64,000 nt of DNA from an uncultured Nitrosospira sp. (GCA_900696515.1 CAADGK010000099.1:62001-126000); one strand, 5' to 3'. Shown: positions 37,820 to 47,763, numbered from the stretch's first letter. A program made the numbers and translations. Notes: generated by a model not told the origin, from the letters alone.

Positions 37820-38077
37820 AAGAAATCAGCCTGATATCCACATGATCACCAGCAGCACTCGTGGGGGTCGATTATAGGAACGGCCTCAAGAACCTGTCAA
37901 CGAATGGGCTAGGCGCTCACATGTCGAGTTCGCGAGAGAGGCATTGGAATCAGCTTCTTCTGATATGGCACGGAACCTGCGATCTCAAATGGCGCGTGGA
38001 ATTGAAGAGAAAGCTGCCGCAACCGATTCAGATCAGGGAATAGGTAAGCGCGACGAGCGTGGTGGTCAGGGGAAACG

Positions 38078-38851
38078 GTGATGAAACCACGGTTAGTGAG
38101 TGGGAAGGGTTCAGGAATCTGTATGCGAGTTGGGTACTTTGCAGTCCTCCTGCTGTCGCTGAGTGTCTCCAGCGCCTATTCAGAAATGTACATCGGTGGA
38201 CAAGTTGGAACAACACTCATCGGCGATAACAACAAGCTTACGAAAGTCGATCTCATCGATCTTGGTGGACCCCCGGGATCGATTCTCACTCCTCGTGGAT
38301 CAATGTCGGGTCGAGACTTAGCCAGCTCTCCGGTGTGGGGGGGGAAGATCGGGTACTACTTTCCACGAATGAGCTGGTTCGGTGTGGAATTGGAAGCGTA
38401 CCATACCACTCCGCATATAGAGCAACAGGCGACGAGGTTAAGCATCGTCCCCGGAACGATTGTGAATGGTATCGGTCCCGTTACCGGTGGAGATGCAACG
38501 ACCAGCTTCTCTGGGGATTACTTCCGGGTCATTACCATCGCGCCGCTCAATCTCATGTTTCGCTACAACAAAATGCGATTCCAACCGTATGTCGGTGTCG
38601 GGCCAGGGATATTTTTATCTCGAATTGAGACGACAGCGTCAGGGTTCGAAGGGACACAGAGTTCTGCGACGGTAGGTTTGAACGTAAAGCTCGGTGGCGA
38701 ATACTTCTTTACGAAACACATCTCGGGATACGGAGAAGTGCGGTACAATCACACGACCTTCAATTTTGACGCAAACGATGCCGGTGCGTTTGGCTTCAAG
38801 GCAACCTATAATCCAATCATCTTTTCCTTTGGAGTGGGCTACCATTTCTAG
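38078..38851 (+). CDS. Outer-membrane beta-barrel protein
   Basis: A 257-residue protein with a signal peptide core VGYFAVLLLSLSVSSAYS. An OmpA-like eight-stranded barrel is suggested by YIGGQVGTTLIG, GKIGYYFPRMSWFGVELEAY, PLNLMFRYNKMRFQPYVGVGPGIF, NVKLGGEYFFTKHISGYGEVRY and a terminal FSFGVGYHF ending in Phe. AGGGGA precedes the first ATG at 38078; a shorter start at 38123 would give a more normal signal peptide. Single gene with 258 bases upstream that hold no other gene. Confidence 0.75.
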   Translation: MMKPRLVSGKGSGICMRVGYFAVLLLSLSVSSAYSEMYIGGQVGTTLIGDNNKLTKVDLIDLGGPPGSILTPRGSMSGRDLASSPVWGGKIGYYFPRMSWFGVELEAYHTTPHIEQQATRLSIVPGTIVNGIGPVTGGDATTSFSGDYFRVITIAPLNLMFRYNKMRFQPYVGVGPGIFLSRIETTASGFEGTQSSATVGLNVKLGGEYFFTKHISGYGEVRYNHTTFNFDANDAGAFGFKATYNPIIFSFGVGYHF

Positions 38852-38919
38852 CTGCCAGGCAGGCTAGCATCTCAAGGGCATTCCCATGTATGTAGGTGGC
38901 ATATCGGGAATGCCTAACT

Positions 38920-39276
38920 ATGCAAGCCTGCCCTTTCTGTGACCGGTCGCAAGCAGAAATTAATCGATTCTGTATTCAATGTGGGCGTCGGCTTGATGAG
39001 ACTGCGGAACGGATATCGAGTTCCGCACCTCGTGCAATCCCTCCGGATCAGCTCAACCTCGCCATCCTCTACGGCATGGTCGTGGTTCTGATTTTGGCGC
39101 TGCTGTTCCCGCCATGGGAAACACCACCGAGCCAGACCCCTGAATTTCTCGGCATGCATTTCATCCTCTCTCCTCCAGCCCCGGAGGCCGTGGTGAGCCG
39201 CATGCTTCTGACCATTGAGCTCGTGACGATTGCGATTGCCGGGATGTATGGGGCGTTTCTGTTCAGGACGAAGTGA
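38920..39276 (+). CDS. Zinc-ribbon membrane protein
   Basis: A 118-residue protein. A zinc ribbon opens it (CPFC ... CIQCGRRL, about residues 4-26), then two membrane helices at about 48-64 (LAILYGMVVVLILALLF) and 95-114. GGGAA lies upstream of ATG 38920, preferred over a GTG at 38896. The two-helix protein probably has both ends in the cytoplasm. Function unknown. Confidence 0.7.
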   Translation: MQACPFCDRSQAEINRFCIQCGRRLDETAERISSSAPRAIPPDQLNLAILYGMVVVLILALLFPPWETPPSQTPEFLGMHFILSPPAPEAVVSRMLLTIELVTIAIAGMYGAFLFRTK

Positions 39277-39278
39277 GT

Positions 39279-39352
39279 GGTCATTCGTCATTGGTTGGAT
39301 ACGCGCAGGTCCATTTATTGATTGATGAATGACTGATGACCAGTGACTGATG
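39279..39352. repeat. Palindromic repeat in a convergent-gene gap (copy 1)
   Basis: The gap between two convergent stop codons contains GGTCATTCGTCATTGG (39279-39294) and, inverted, TGAATGACTGATGACC (39326-39341), followed by TGACTGATGACCAGTGAC (39330-39347), an 18-base word shared exactly with 58662-58722. This suggests a dispersed REP-like element that could act as a bidirectional terminator or mRNA-end structure. Confidence 0.65.
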
Positions 39353-39359
39353 ATTGTTC

Positions 39360-40160
39360 TCAATCCAGCGCCAGCGTCAGGCACTTGGCGGCGCCGCCAG
39401 ATTTGATGAATTCATCGAGCTGAACCGGGTGAGTGATGTACCCCCTGCGATGGAGCCAGTCCTGAGTGGTAGGACATCCGTCAGGGAGGACGACATGGTT
39501 ACCGATACAGACGGCGTTGCAGGCGAAGGTAACCGCTTCACCGCTTGGGACTGCAAAGCGGAGCTCATCGGGAATACGTTTGGTAATGGCCTGTCGGCCA
39601 TTGCCATCGAATGCATCAGGAAAGTAGAGAAGCTCGCCGCCGCTCAGCGGACAGAAACAGGTGTCGAGATGATAGAAGCGGCTGTCGACCAATTCGAGCG
39701 GAATGATTTCTCGATGGAAGCGCTCGCTGAGGATCGGGTACACGCCGACATCGGATCGTTGCCGATAGCCGCCGAACCAGACGTTGGGAAATCCCAGGAG
39801 ATCGCCTGCGCCTTCAAAGTGAAGGCCAGCGTCGATGGTCATCACGTCATAGCCGTGTTCATGGAACCAATGCCCGGAATGCGCTTCCTCTCGCTGGCGT
39901 TCAGGATATCGGAAGTGACTTACGACGGCCGTGCGTCCGACAACCAGTCCGGCATTCGCCGTAAACACGAGATCGGGCAATCCTGGGATGGGGGAGAGTC
40001 GCTCCAGCACGGCCCCTAAGTCCTGTTCAAGGATTCCCATCAAGGTCTGCCATTGTGAGACGGCTCGTTTGTGGTCGACCTGGTTGCTGAGGCGCATCCA
40101 GGGATTAATCTCATACTCGACACCGAAAAAATCAGGTGGGCAGACCAGAAGTCGGCTCAT
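39360..40160 (-). CDS. Dimethylarginine dimethylaminohydrolase / arginine deiminase family enzyme
   Basis: A 266-residue member of the guanidino-group modifying superfamily. The sequence has VCPPDFFGVEYEINPWM at the start, the substrate loop PGLPDLVFTANAGLV, the catalytic His in RFYHLDTCF and the catalytic Cys in GGAAKCLTLAL near the C terminus. It would hydrolyse an arginine-like guanidine (dimethylarginine or arginine). It is convergent with the zinc-ribbon gene and upstream of it lies truD on the same strand. Confidence 0.85.
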   Translation of the reverse strand: MSRLLVCPPDFFGVEYEINPWMRLSNQVDHKRAVSQWQTLMGILEQDLGAVLERLSPIPGLPDLVFTANAGLVVGRTAVVSHFRYPERQREEAHSGHWFHEHGYDVMTIDAGLHFEGAGDLLGFPNVWFGGYRQRSDVGVYPILSERFHREIIPLELVDSRFYHLDTCFCPLSGGELLYFPDAFDGNGRQAITKRIPDELRFAVPSGEAVTFACNAVCIGNHVVLPDGCPTTQDWLHRRGYITHPVQLDEFIKSGGAAKCLTLALD

Positions 40161-40300
40161 AACCGTCTCCCTAACGCACCGGAGAGTTCTGAAAGAAACG
40201 AGGTTGCATACAGTTCATCTGAACGCCGCATCGCTCGTGACGGCAGGTCTTTGTATTGTATCACTCGATGGCACCGAGAGAAGAAAAGGAAAGGGATGTG

Positions 40301-41347
40301 CTAAGAGGTCGGGGGAGCTGTTTTCATCAATTCTCGCAATAGGCTTGTCGCATAGGCGCCGGGAGGCAGGTCGAAAGAGAGCGTCAGGATATTTCCACTC
40401 AGCGACCATTCCAGTTTAGTGAGGGGGACACGAAGTGCACGACGTTCTCCCCGAAATCCACAGGCCTTGGCGGCGGTAATGAGGGCGTCCTTGGTGGCGC
40501 CCGCTTCGGTGATGACAGATTCTTCGATGGTGCCCGGTTCGCCGCCGGCCCAGGAGACACGCGAGCCGAAAAGAATCCCCGTCGGGCTGATCTCAAAGCG
40601 GTCCGCGCGTGGCTGCTCCTTCTCCGCATCGTCAACCTGGAAGCAGGCGCCGTTGTCCTGCTTCATCGCCCAGTCGCCGATGAACAGACGATCGATCTGA
40701 CCAATCCGGCGGGCGAGAATCCGATTGAACAGAAACGATTGATAGGTATTGAGGTACCAAATGCGCTGATTGCGGTTCATTCTCTCGCGTCGGCGGGCAT
40801 CATGGAGTAAAGCCGCGCCGGTTTGGTAGTTGGTCCCGTCCTTTCCTTGCCGTTGGGGCCCGAAGTAGTTGGGGATCCCGCGTCTGGTGAGCTGCTCAAG
40901 CACTGCCGGGACGGTTTCCTTGGCGTGGCCGGCAATCTCACGAATGGTCAGACGGAAACGATTGCCGGCATGGTGACCGGTACGGAGTCGATTGCGATGT
41001 CGCCCTAGTACGGTCACATTCAGGATGGTGTCATCGATGGAGAAACCGGCGATCTGTTCGGGAGACACGCCTTGCAGGGAAATCATCTGTGTCGTCACGG
41101 CTCGTGCATCTTTCAGCCCTGCGACACCGATAGCTTGCGCCTTGATTCCTAAGGTCGAGGAGAGACGACGGACAAGATCGGGTGTGGATAGTCCTCGTTT
41201 CGTGATCGTGATGTAGAGATGCTCCCCTGATCCGCAGGGAAGATAGAGCGGTCGCTCATCCACCTGGAAGTCCTCCGGCACAGAGCGGATCCGTCCACCG
41301 ACTCCTGGAAGGTCGCTTGTCAGAAATGGCTCGTGGTCTGGTTCCAT
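40301..41347 (-). CDS. truD: tRNA pseudouridine(13) synthase TruD
   Basis: A 348-residue TruD, which isomerises uridine 13 in certain tRNAs. The opening SVPEDFQVDE, catalytic GLKDARAVTTQ (Asp), GNRFRLTIRE, and IPNYFGPQRQG and LNTYQSFLFNRIL are diagnostic. The start at 41347 places about 22 residues before PEDF as in relatives; a start at 41383 is also possible. It is divergent from the metallophosphoesterase gene. Confidence 0.94.
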   Translation of the reverse strand: MEPDHEPFLTSDLPGVGGRIRSVPEDFQVDERPLYLPCGSGEHLYITITKRGLSTPDLVRRLSSTLGIKAQAIGVAGLKDARAVTTQMISLQGVSPEQIAGFSIDDTILNVTVLGRHRNRLRTGHHAGNRFRLTIREIAGHAKETVPAVLEQLTRRGIPNYFGPQRQGKDGTNYQTGAALLHDARRRERMNRNQRIWYLNTYQSFLFNRILARRIGQIDRLFIGDWAMKQDNGACFQVDDAEKEQPRADRFEISPTGILFGSRVSWAGGEPGTIEESVITEAGATKDALITAAKACGFRGERRALRVPLTKLEWSLSGNILTLSFDLPPGAYATSLLRELMKTAPPTS

Positions 41348-41418
41348 GTTCAGGTCTGTTTGATTTGGCGCCGATTGCAGCATGCTATACTTTTTCTTAT
41401 CCACGAGAGAGGGGTACG

Positions 41419-42252
41419 ATGAGCACGGGGCGCACGTCGACATGGCCGGATCTCGTGCGAGCCTCCATAGGCCATGCTCTGGGTCATCCCCTCTACCAGC
41501 TATTTAGTCTTGCCCCAGACTGGGAATTCGGCCTCTCCGATTATGAAGTGACCCGACATACCCATCTGCATAGGTTGCTTGCCGGTCACCGCGCCGTCCA
41601 TCTTACCGATCTGCATATCGATCGATATTGTTCACGTCACGATCGCATCGTCCGGACCGTCGAAGATCTTCAGCCGGACTGGATTTTCGTTACCGGGGAC
41701 TTGCTCAATGTACCAGAAGGGCTTCCGCATCTGTTCAGATTTCTTGGCCGTCTTCGCACTAGCGCGCCAATCTACATGACTCTGGGCAATCACGACCATT
41801 ACAGCGGTGTCGCGGTGACAGAGTATGCCGAACTGGCCGATCGGCACAAGATCACCTTGTTGGTGAACCAGGGTGCGGTTGTCTCAGTAGGAGGGGGAGA
41901 GCTGATGATCGTCGGCGTCGATGATCCATCGCTCCACCGCGCTGACCTGCGCTGTCTTCCGGCTCGGGCGGACCAGCGCTTTACGCTGCTTCTGGCCCAT
42001 GCGCCCAATATTCTTGATCAAGTGGAACCGCACCACGCCATCGACTTGATCCTCTGTGGACACAGTCATGGCGGGCAGTGGCGCGTGCCGGGGATTCCGA
42101 CCTTTTGGCTCCCACCTGGATGCAATGGCCGAATAGCGGGCTGGCATAAGTCAGGGGTACACCGACTGTACGTTAATCGAGGGTTGGGTTGGTCTTTTCT
42201 TCCCTTTCGATGGAACTGCCGGCCAGAAATTGCAGTGATTGAGTGGGTGTAG
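41419..42252 (+). CDS. Calcineurin-like metallophosphoesterase
   Basis: A 277-residue phosphoesterase. Metal ligands are seen in HLTDLHIDRY, TGDLLN, GNHDHYSG (about residues 125-132), LLLAHAP and CGHSHGGQ, the standard order for the family. The relatives include YkuE/UDP-diacylglucosamine-type phosphatases; substrate not assigned. The start at 41419 is preceded by GAGAGAGGGG; a TATACT hexamer at 41386-41391 could be its -10 box. There is no obvious signal peptide. Confidence 0.9.
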   Translation: MSTGRTSTWPDLVRASIGHALGHPLYQLFSLAPDWEFGLSDYEVTRHTHLHRLLAGHRAVHLTDLHIDRYCSRHDRIVRTVEDLQPDWIFVTGDLLNVPEGLPHLFRFLGRLRTSAPIYMTLGNHDHYSGVAVTEYAELADRHKITLLVNQGAVVSVGGGELMIVGVDDPSLHRADLRCLPARADQRFTLLLAHAPNILDQVEPHHAIDLILCGHSHGGQWRVPGIPTFWLPPGCNGRIAGWHKSGVHRLYVNRGLGWSFLPFRWNCRPEIAVIEWV

Positions 42253-42314
42253 GGATAAACTGCTATCCAATCAATGTAGTCAACCCAGTTTAGTAAACAT
42301 CTGTAGGCGCGATA

Positions 42315-42950
42315 TTAGGTCCGCAGCCGCTCCAGCGCTTCTCTAGCCCGACTTCGTACGGTTTGGTCCCAATCGTGATCCATGGCCGCTTTCAAGCGCT
42401 CTCGTGCCTCGGTTGCCCGTAATCGTCCAAGTCCCAAAGCCGCGCAGGCCCGCACATAGGCATGGTCATCTTCTAGGGCCTTCAGCAGGAGAGGGACCAC
42501 TGACCGATCTTGTAACGCACCAAGATGGCTGGCTGCCATGCCACGGATGCGATGCTGTTTGTCGCCCAATGCCCGTTGGAGGGTTGTTGACAACAGCTCT
42601 TTCAAGGCTGGGACCACGGATTCGAGTCCATCGATGTGGTACTCGTTGTTTTCCAGCAGGGCAAAAACCAGTTCGAGCCGTTTCTCTTGAACCGTTTCTC
42701 GGTGAAACAACGTCAACAGCCTGGTTCGCTCTTGTGAGCGCACCTGGCGACACCGAAGCATTTTGATCGGAATGAACAGGAGAAGAGCACCAACAAGGCC
42801 GATGATCGTCATCGGTACCGCCTGATCGACGATATAGTCCTGGGCTTCAACCGAAAGCCGCTTCCAGATCCACACCACGACGATGATGAGGATAATCAGG
42901 GCGACAAACAGGACGGGGACCATCTGTCCCTGTTGAGGTTGTTTCGTCAT
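42315..42950 (-). CDS. Membrane-anchored HEAT-repeat protein
   Basis: A 211-residue protein with two membrane helices at about 11-29 (VPVLFVALIILIIVVVWIW) and 46-64, then a cytoplasmic helical domain with HEAT/PBS-lyase-like repeats, seen as HRIRGMAASHLGALQDRSVV, AYVRACAALGLGRL and TVRSRAREALERL. The start at 42950 was chosen so that the protein begins just before the first helix; no strong Shine-Dalgarno sequence is seen. Function unknown. Confidence 0.75.
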   Translation of the reverse strand: MTKQPQQGQMVPVLFVALIILIIVVVWIWKRLSVEAQDYIVDQAVPMTIIGLVGALLLFIPIKMLRCRQVRSQERTRLLTLFHRETVQEKRLELVFALLENNEYHIDGLESVVPALKELLSTTLQRALGDKQHRIRGMAASHLGALQDRSVVPLLLKALEDDHAYVRACAALGLGRLRATEARERLKAAMDHDWDQTVRSRAREALERLRT

Positions 42951-43420
42951 GAGGAAGAAATCATACGAGCGGAGTTGATTGGCCGTCAACGAATCGCGTT
43001 CGGGACGGCTTCCGCCGGAGAGCGTGATGCTCGGGTGAAGATTCCTCCGTCTGTGCCGTGAATAATTGACTTGCGATTGTCCTAGAAGCCATACTCGATT
43101 GAAATCCTGACCCGTAAGACTCAAAAAGATTAACAATTGCGAACGATCAGCCCCGGGGTGTGCCAGGCGACGTGGCATGTTTGTCCGGTTTCCTCGCGCT
43201 TGATCGAAGACAGAATCACTCGCTCGAGTCGGTAGGCGATCGTGGACATCCGATAGGGATCAACCGATACTCTCTTTCTTCACAAGGAGTTGAAGGAGAA
43301 TCTCTGTCGAGTCATCTGGCATGATGGTCGCTATCGATGAAGCCATTACGGTCTGCAAGAACGGCATCACTCGTCTTTTCCCCTTGGTGCGCAGCGGTTG
43401 AATAGCTGTCTGAGACGGTA
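42951..43420. other. Divergent gene-free region upstream of the cyclase/ATPase gene
   Basis: About 470 bases with no convincing gene or RNA. It should contain the promoters of the minus-strand HEAT gene and of the large cyclase gene. Confidence 0.35.
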
Positions 43421-46400
43421 TTGATCGTGGATAATCGCGTATCGGCATGGCTGGAGAATCTGGGGCTGGATCGCTACCAAGAAGTGTTTCTGCAGAATGC
43501 GATTACCTGGGATGTCTTGTCCGATCTGAAGGACGATGACTTGACCTCGCTGGGCGTGTTGCTGGGTCATCGGAAAAAGATCCTGCGTGCCATCGCGCAA
43601 TTGTCCCAAAGCGTTGAGAGAGATCATGCGGCTTCTTCAGCCGTTCCCGACGCAAGAGAAATCCCACCGTCCGCTTCCGGCCGTGATCAAGCAGAACGAC
43701 GGCAATTGACGGTCATGTTTTGCGATCTTGTCGGTTCCACGGAACTGGCTCGCCGACTGGACCCTGAAGATCTTCAAGAGATTATCCGGGGCTTTTGGGA
43801 CGCCTGTGGTCAAGCGATCGGTCGATTCAACGGCTACATCGCAAAATACATGGGGGACGGACTATTGGTATATTTCGGCTATCCGTATGCGCACGAACAT
43901 GATGCGGAACGAGCGGTCCATGCCGGCCTGGCCATTATAGAGTTGGTGACGGCTGCTTCCGGAGAGGAGCCTTCGGTTCGGAGATCTGAAGTTGCGGTAC
44001 GAATCGGAATAGCAACCGGGAGGGTGATTGTCGGCGAAATTATCGGGCAAGAAACAGCCAAAGAACGGTCCGTTTTCGGTGAAACTCCGAATCTGGCTTC
44101 ACGACTTCAAGGGGTGGCCGCACCCAATCAGTTGGTTGTGGACTCAGCGACCAGGCGGCTCGTCGGCAATGAGTTCGAATTTGCGGATAACGGGACCGTA
44201 TCGCTCAAGGGGTTCGACGCGCCGATACAGGTCTGGCGGATTGTGGGGGCGAGGATATCATCCAGTCGATTTGAGTCGTACCGATCCGCACGATTAGCCA
44301 GTTTTATCGGCAGGGAACATGAGTCGGCACTGTTCTTGGGACGTTGGCGTGAAGCAATCGGTGGAGATGGGCAGGTTGTGCTCCTGTGTGGAGAAGCCGG
44401 CATCGGCAAGTCACGACTGTGCCGCAGCGTGCGAGACCGGCTGGTGGATGAGCCTCACCAGACGATCGAATTGCAATGTTCACCGTATCACATGAATACG
44501 GCCCTCTATCCCGTGATCCATTGCTTCCGGCAGGCAGCGGCGCTGACAGGTGAAGACGATCCCCATACACAACGAAAGAAACTTCACGCCTTTGTTCACA
44601 GCATCGGCATCGACGACCAGACCACGGTGTCCTTGTTGGCAGAGCTCTTGTCCATTCCTGAGGATGTCCAGCATTCGCCCATCACGATGTCGTCGGATAA
44701 ACGGAAGGACATGACGCTCGACGCGCTCGTGCGGCAACTCCAGCGGTTGGCCGATCATCGTCCGACACTCCTTATTGTGGAAGATGCGCATTGGCTGGAT
44801 CCGACCACGATAGATCTTGTGACACGAATCATCGACCATATTCAGCGGATGCGCGTGTTGTTGCTGATCACCTTTCGACCAGATTTTAAGCCGGCATGGA
44901 CTGAGTATGGCCATGTCACAGGGTTAACCTTGAACCGTCTTCCACGCCGGCAAAGCGCCGAGCTTGTCGCATCGATGACCGGTGGAAGAACCCTTCCGCC
45001 GGAGGTTCAACAGGCCATCCTTGCGAAGACCGATGGGGTGCCTCTTTTTCTCGAAGAGTTGACAGAAAATCTCCTGGAATCCGGCCTACTCACGGAGGGG
45101 AACAGTACCTTCAGCCTGAAGGAACCATTGAAGGAGCTGTCCATTCCTGACAGCTTGCAAGCCTTGCTCATGGAGCGGATCGACCGGCTGGGATCAGCCA
45201 AGGAGATCGTCCAGATTGGATCTGCCATCGGACGGGAGTTTAGCTATGAACTGTTGCGGGAGACCGTCGATGTCACGGAGAGTGAGTTGAAGCAGGCGCT
45301 TCAGTTGCTCGGTGCATCAGGGCTCATCTTTCAGGAGGGTGAGATCCCGGCTGCCAAATTCATGTTCAAGCATGCGCTCATTCAAGATGCTGCCTATAGC
45401 ACGTTGCCCAAAAAAGCACGCCGGGTGCTCCATGCCCGCATTGCGAAAACATTGGAGAGTCGGTTCGAGGAACGGGTCAAAACAGAACCTGAGTTGCTGG
45501 GGTATCACTATGAACAGGCAGGATTGGCCGTCCCCGCTGTCGAGTATTGGCGCCTCGCCGCGCACAGAGATGTCGCACGGTCGGCTAATGTCGAAGCGCT
45601 GAACTATTTCAATAGTGCCTTGGCGTTACTGAAAGAGTTGCCGGCAGGGCCTGAGCGCGATGGGTTGGAGTTGGACCTGCTCATTGAGCGAGGAGCCCCG
45701 CTCGTCACGGTGAAGGGATATGCATCGGCGGAGATTGAGCGGAATTATCTTCGGGCGCGAGAACTTTCTCAAGACGACGGCGATTCCGAGCAGTACTTTC
45801 TAGCGGTGTGGGGGTTGTGGGTGTTTCATTTGGTCGGAGGCTCGCTCGCAATAGCGTGCGACCTGGCTGAACATCTCCTGGCCATCGCGACGCGCAAGCA
45901 GCACCCGGATTTGCTCATTCGAGCCCACGAAAGCATCGGCTCAGCCTATACGCTCCTTGACCGGTTCGATGAAGCCAAAACCCATCTGCTCGCGGCCAAG
46001 TCCTTGTATAACCCCGAGAGACACCAGTCCAAGCCTCAACCCTATACCCAAGATCCCGGCATCACCGCCAGAATCATGTTGGCCCGAACGCTCTGGATAT
46101 TGGGCGAGGTCGATGAGGTCGAGGCGCTGGCCCAAGAGGCCATTCGCATGGCAAGGGAACTTGAACACCCCTTCACCCTGGCATTTGCATTGGCGACGGT
46201 CTCCTGGGTCTATTCCACCATCCGCGATGCGGAGAAAACACTGGTTCTCTCTGCAGAAGCCATCGCCATTTCCACCAAATACTCGTTCGAAGTCACATTG
46301 GCGTGGTCGACTTCCCTGCACGGATGGGCTCTGGCTGAAAAAGGACGTGACGAAGGGCTGAATCAGTTAGTGAACGGTCTCTCCGCTGCACAAGCAGCCG

Positions 46401-46822
46401 GCGTCAGACTCAACCACGCGTTCACGTTGGCGATGCTCGCAGAAGTTTACTTGCGGAAGAAACGCATCGATGAAGGATTGGCTGCACTGTCAGAGGCCCA
46501 GAATCTGGTTCGCGTTGAGGGAGAGCGTTGTTGGCAGGCGGAATTGCTTCGATTGGAAGGCGAGCTCCTGTTGGAACAATCCGAACCATCCGTTTCCGGT
46601 GCGGAGCAGTGCTTTGCCGAGGCTATGAAGGTTGCGCAAGAACAGCATGCAACGATGTTTGAGCTTCGAGCGGCCATAAGCATGGCGAGACTCTTGAAGA
46701 AACTGAACCGATCGGATGCCGCAAAGAGTGTGCTGCAAGCCGTTTGCTCGAAGATCACCGTACGCGCTTCCAATGCTGAGTTGCTCGAAGCGGAAGTCAT
46801 CCTTTCGGAACTTGATGAATGA
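43421..46822 (+). CDS. Large SAM-domain / adenylate cyclase / AAA ATPase / TPR signalling protein
   Basis: An 1133-residue protein. An N-terminal SAM-like domain (residues 8-66, WLENLGLDRYQEVFLQNAI) is followed by a class III nucleotidyl cyclase (about 85-270): metal Asp in VMFCDLVGSTEL, second Asp in KYMGDGLLVYFGYP, dimer loop region ERSVFGETPNLASRL. A P-loop ATPase follows with GEAGIGKSRL and Walker B LLIVEDAHWLD, then a long TPR region (about 700-1120). TTG 43421 or GTG 43427 may be the start. The cAMP product and its trigger are unknown. The next gene starts 17 bases after its stop. Confidence 0.92.
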   Translation: MIVDNRVSAWLENLGLDRYQEVFLQNAITWDVLSDLKDDDLTSLGVLLGHRKKILRAIAQLSQSVERDHAASSAVPDAREIPPSASGRDQAERRQLTVMFCDLVGSTELARRLDPEDLQEIIRGFWDACGQAIGRFNGYIAKYMGDGLLVYFGYPYAHEHDAERAVHAGLAIIELVTAASGEEPSVRRSEVAVRIGIATGRVIVGEIIGQETAKERSVFGETPNLASRLQGVAAPNQLVVDSATRRLVGNEFEFADNGTVSLKGFDAPIQVWRIVGARISSSRFESYRSARLASFIGREHESALFLGRWREAIGGDGQVVLLCGEAGIGKSRLCRSVRDRLVDEPHQTIELQCSPYHMNTALYPVIHCFRQAAALTGEDDPHTQRKKLHAFVHSIGIDDQTTVSLLAELLSIPEDVQHSPITMSSDKRKDMTLDALVRQLQRLADHRPTLLIVEDAHWLDPTTIDLVTRIIDHIQRMRVLLLITFRPDFKPAWTEYGHVTGLTLNRLPRRQSAELVASMTGGRTLPPEVQQAILAKTDGVPLFLEELTENLLESGLLTEGNSTFSLKEPLKELSIPDSLQALLMERIDRLGSAKEIVQIGSAIGREFSYELLRETVDVTESELKQALQLLGASGLIFQEGEIPAAKFMFKHALIQDAAYSTLPKKARRVLHARIAKTLESRFEERVKTEPELLGYHYEQAGLAVPAVEYWRLAAHRDVARSANVEALNYFNSALALLKELPAGPERDGLELDLLIERGAPLVTVKGYASAEIERNYLRARELSQDDGDSEQYFLAVWGLWVFHLVGGSLAIACDLAEHLLAIATRKQHPDLLIRAHESIGSAYTLLDRFDEAKTHLLAAKSLYNPERHQSKPQPYTQDPGITARIMLARTLWILGEVDEVEALAQEAIRMARELEHPFTLAFALATVSWVYSTIRDAEKTLVLSAEAIAISTKYSFEVTLAWSTSLHGWALAEKGRDEGLNQLVNGLSAAQAAGVRLNHAFTLAMLAEVYLRKKRIDEGLAALSEAQNLVRVEGERCWQAELLRLEGELLLEQSEPSVSGAEQCFAEAMKVAQEQHATMFELRAAISMARLLKKLNRSDAAKSVLQAVCSKITVRASNAELLEAEVILSELDE

Positions 46823-46838
46823 GAAGGATGAAGAAGTC

Positions 46839-47594
46839 ATGCGCCTAACTATCCTTGGTTCCGGGACCAACGTTCATCCCGCGCGTGCCGCAGCTGGTTA
46901 TCTCGTGCGCACTGATCAGCACCTTGTTCTGGATTTCGGCCCTCGCACCTTGATGAATCTGATCAAGACTGGCGTCAACCGGCACCAGATCACGCATCTC
47001 TTGTTCTCGCATTTCCACGCCGATCATTTTTCCGACTTCATTACCTTCTTTTTTGACGCAATCATCTATGCCAAATATGGAGGTGGTCATCGTCCAGGGA
47101 TGACGTTGATCGGCCCCACAGGGACGATCCGTTTATTACGAGCGATCATGCGGAGTTTTCCCAGCTTTTCCCCGGCGCCATTCAAGGTTACATTCAAGGA
47201 AGTAACGAACAAACCGTTCAGGATCGGGGACACTCGTATCGTTCCGAAACCCGTCGTCCATGTGCCGGATCTCTCTAGCGTTGGTTATCGAATCGAGTAT
47301 CAAGGCAAGGCGGTCGTCTATTCAGGTGACACGCAGTACTGCGAGGCGATCGTTTCCTTATGCCGGGATGCGGATGTGGCCGTGCTTGATTGCTCCTTCC
47401 CCGCCAATCGCCCAGGCCTCGCGCACCTGCATGCGGGCCAATGCGGGCAGATCGCCAAGGAGGCTGCGGTGGGCCAACTCGTCCTCTCGCATTTCTACCC
47501 GATTGCCGATCGCTATGATGTCAAAGCTCAGGCTGCTGAGGAGTACCGCGGGAGAATCTGGAAGGGGAGGGATCTCTTAACAATCAAACTTTAG
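46839..47594 (+). CDS. Metallo-beta-lactamase-fold hydrolase (RNase Z-like)
   Basis: A 251-residue MBL-fold protein. It begins MRLTILGSGTNVHPARAAAG, has the metal motif LLFSHFHADHFSDF, a later VVYSGDTQYCEAI, and LVLSHFYPIADRYD. The opening and layout resemble RNase Z-like and related phosphodiesterases (cyclic nucleotide or DNA uptake branch), not lactamases. A start at 46815 is also possible. Being next to the cyclase, a cyclic nucleotide substrate is possible but not shown. Confidence 0.85.
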   Translation: MRLTILGSGTNVHPARAAAGYLVRTDQHLVLDFGPRTLMNLIKTGVNRHQITHLLFSHFHADHFSDFITFFFDAIIYAKYGGGHRPGMTLIGPTGTIRLLRAIMRSFPSFSPAPFKVTFKEVTNKPFRIGDTRIVPKPVVHVPDLSSVGYRIEYQGKAVVYSGDTQYCEAIVSLCRDADVAVLDCSFPANRPGLAHLHAGQCGQIAKEAAVGQLVLSHFYPIADRYDVKAQAAEEYRGRIWKGRDLLTIKL

Positions 47595-47726
47595 CGGGCA
47601 GCATATCCGGAATCCTGACATGGGCATCATGGAGACTACGGATTGCACCGTCATTACCTCCACTCGGTCTCTCGGTGTTCTATCCCGCGCTTCACGAGAT
47701 ACGCTTCACCAGTTTCAAGATAGCGT

Positions 47727-47763
47727 GAGAACGCCGCTGGCGGCCTTTTTCAGCATCCTGCTA
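47727..47763 (+). repeat. Solo end of the MITE-like element (37 bp)
   Basis: This stretch matches the reverse complement of the left end of the element at 49518-49639, with 35 of 37 bases identical; the 18-base terminal repeat (47743-47760) is perfect. The rest of the element is missing. It overlaps the 3' end of the neighbouring SirB1-type gene and supplies its TAG stop (47761-47763). Confidence 0.75.
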
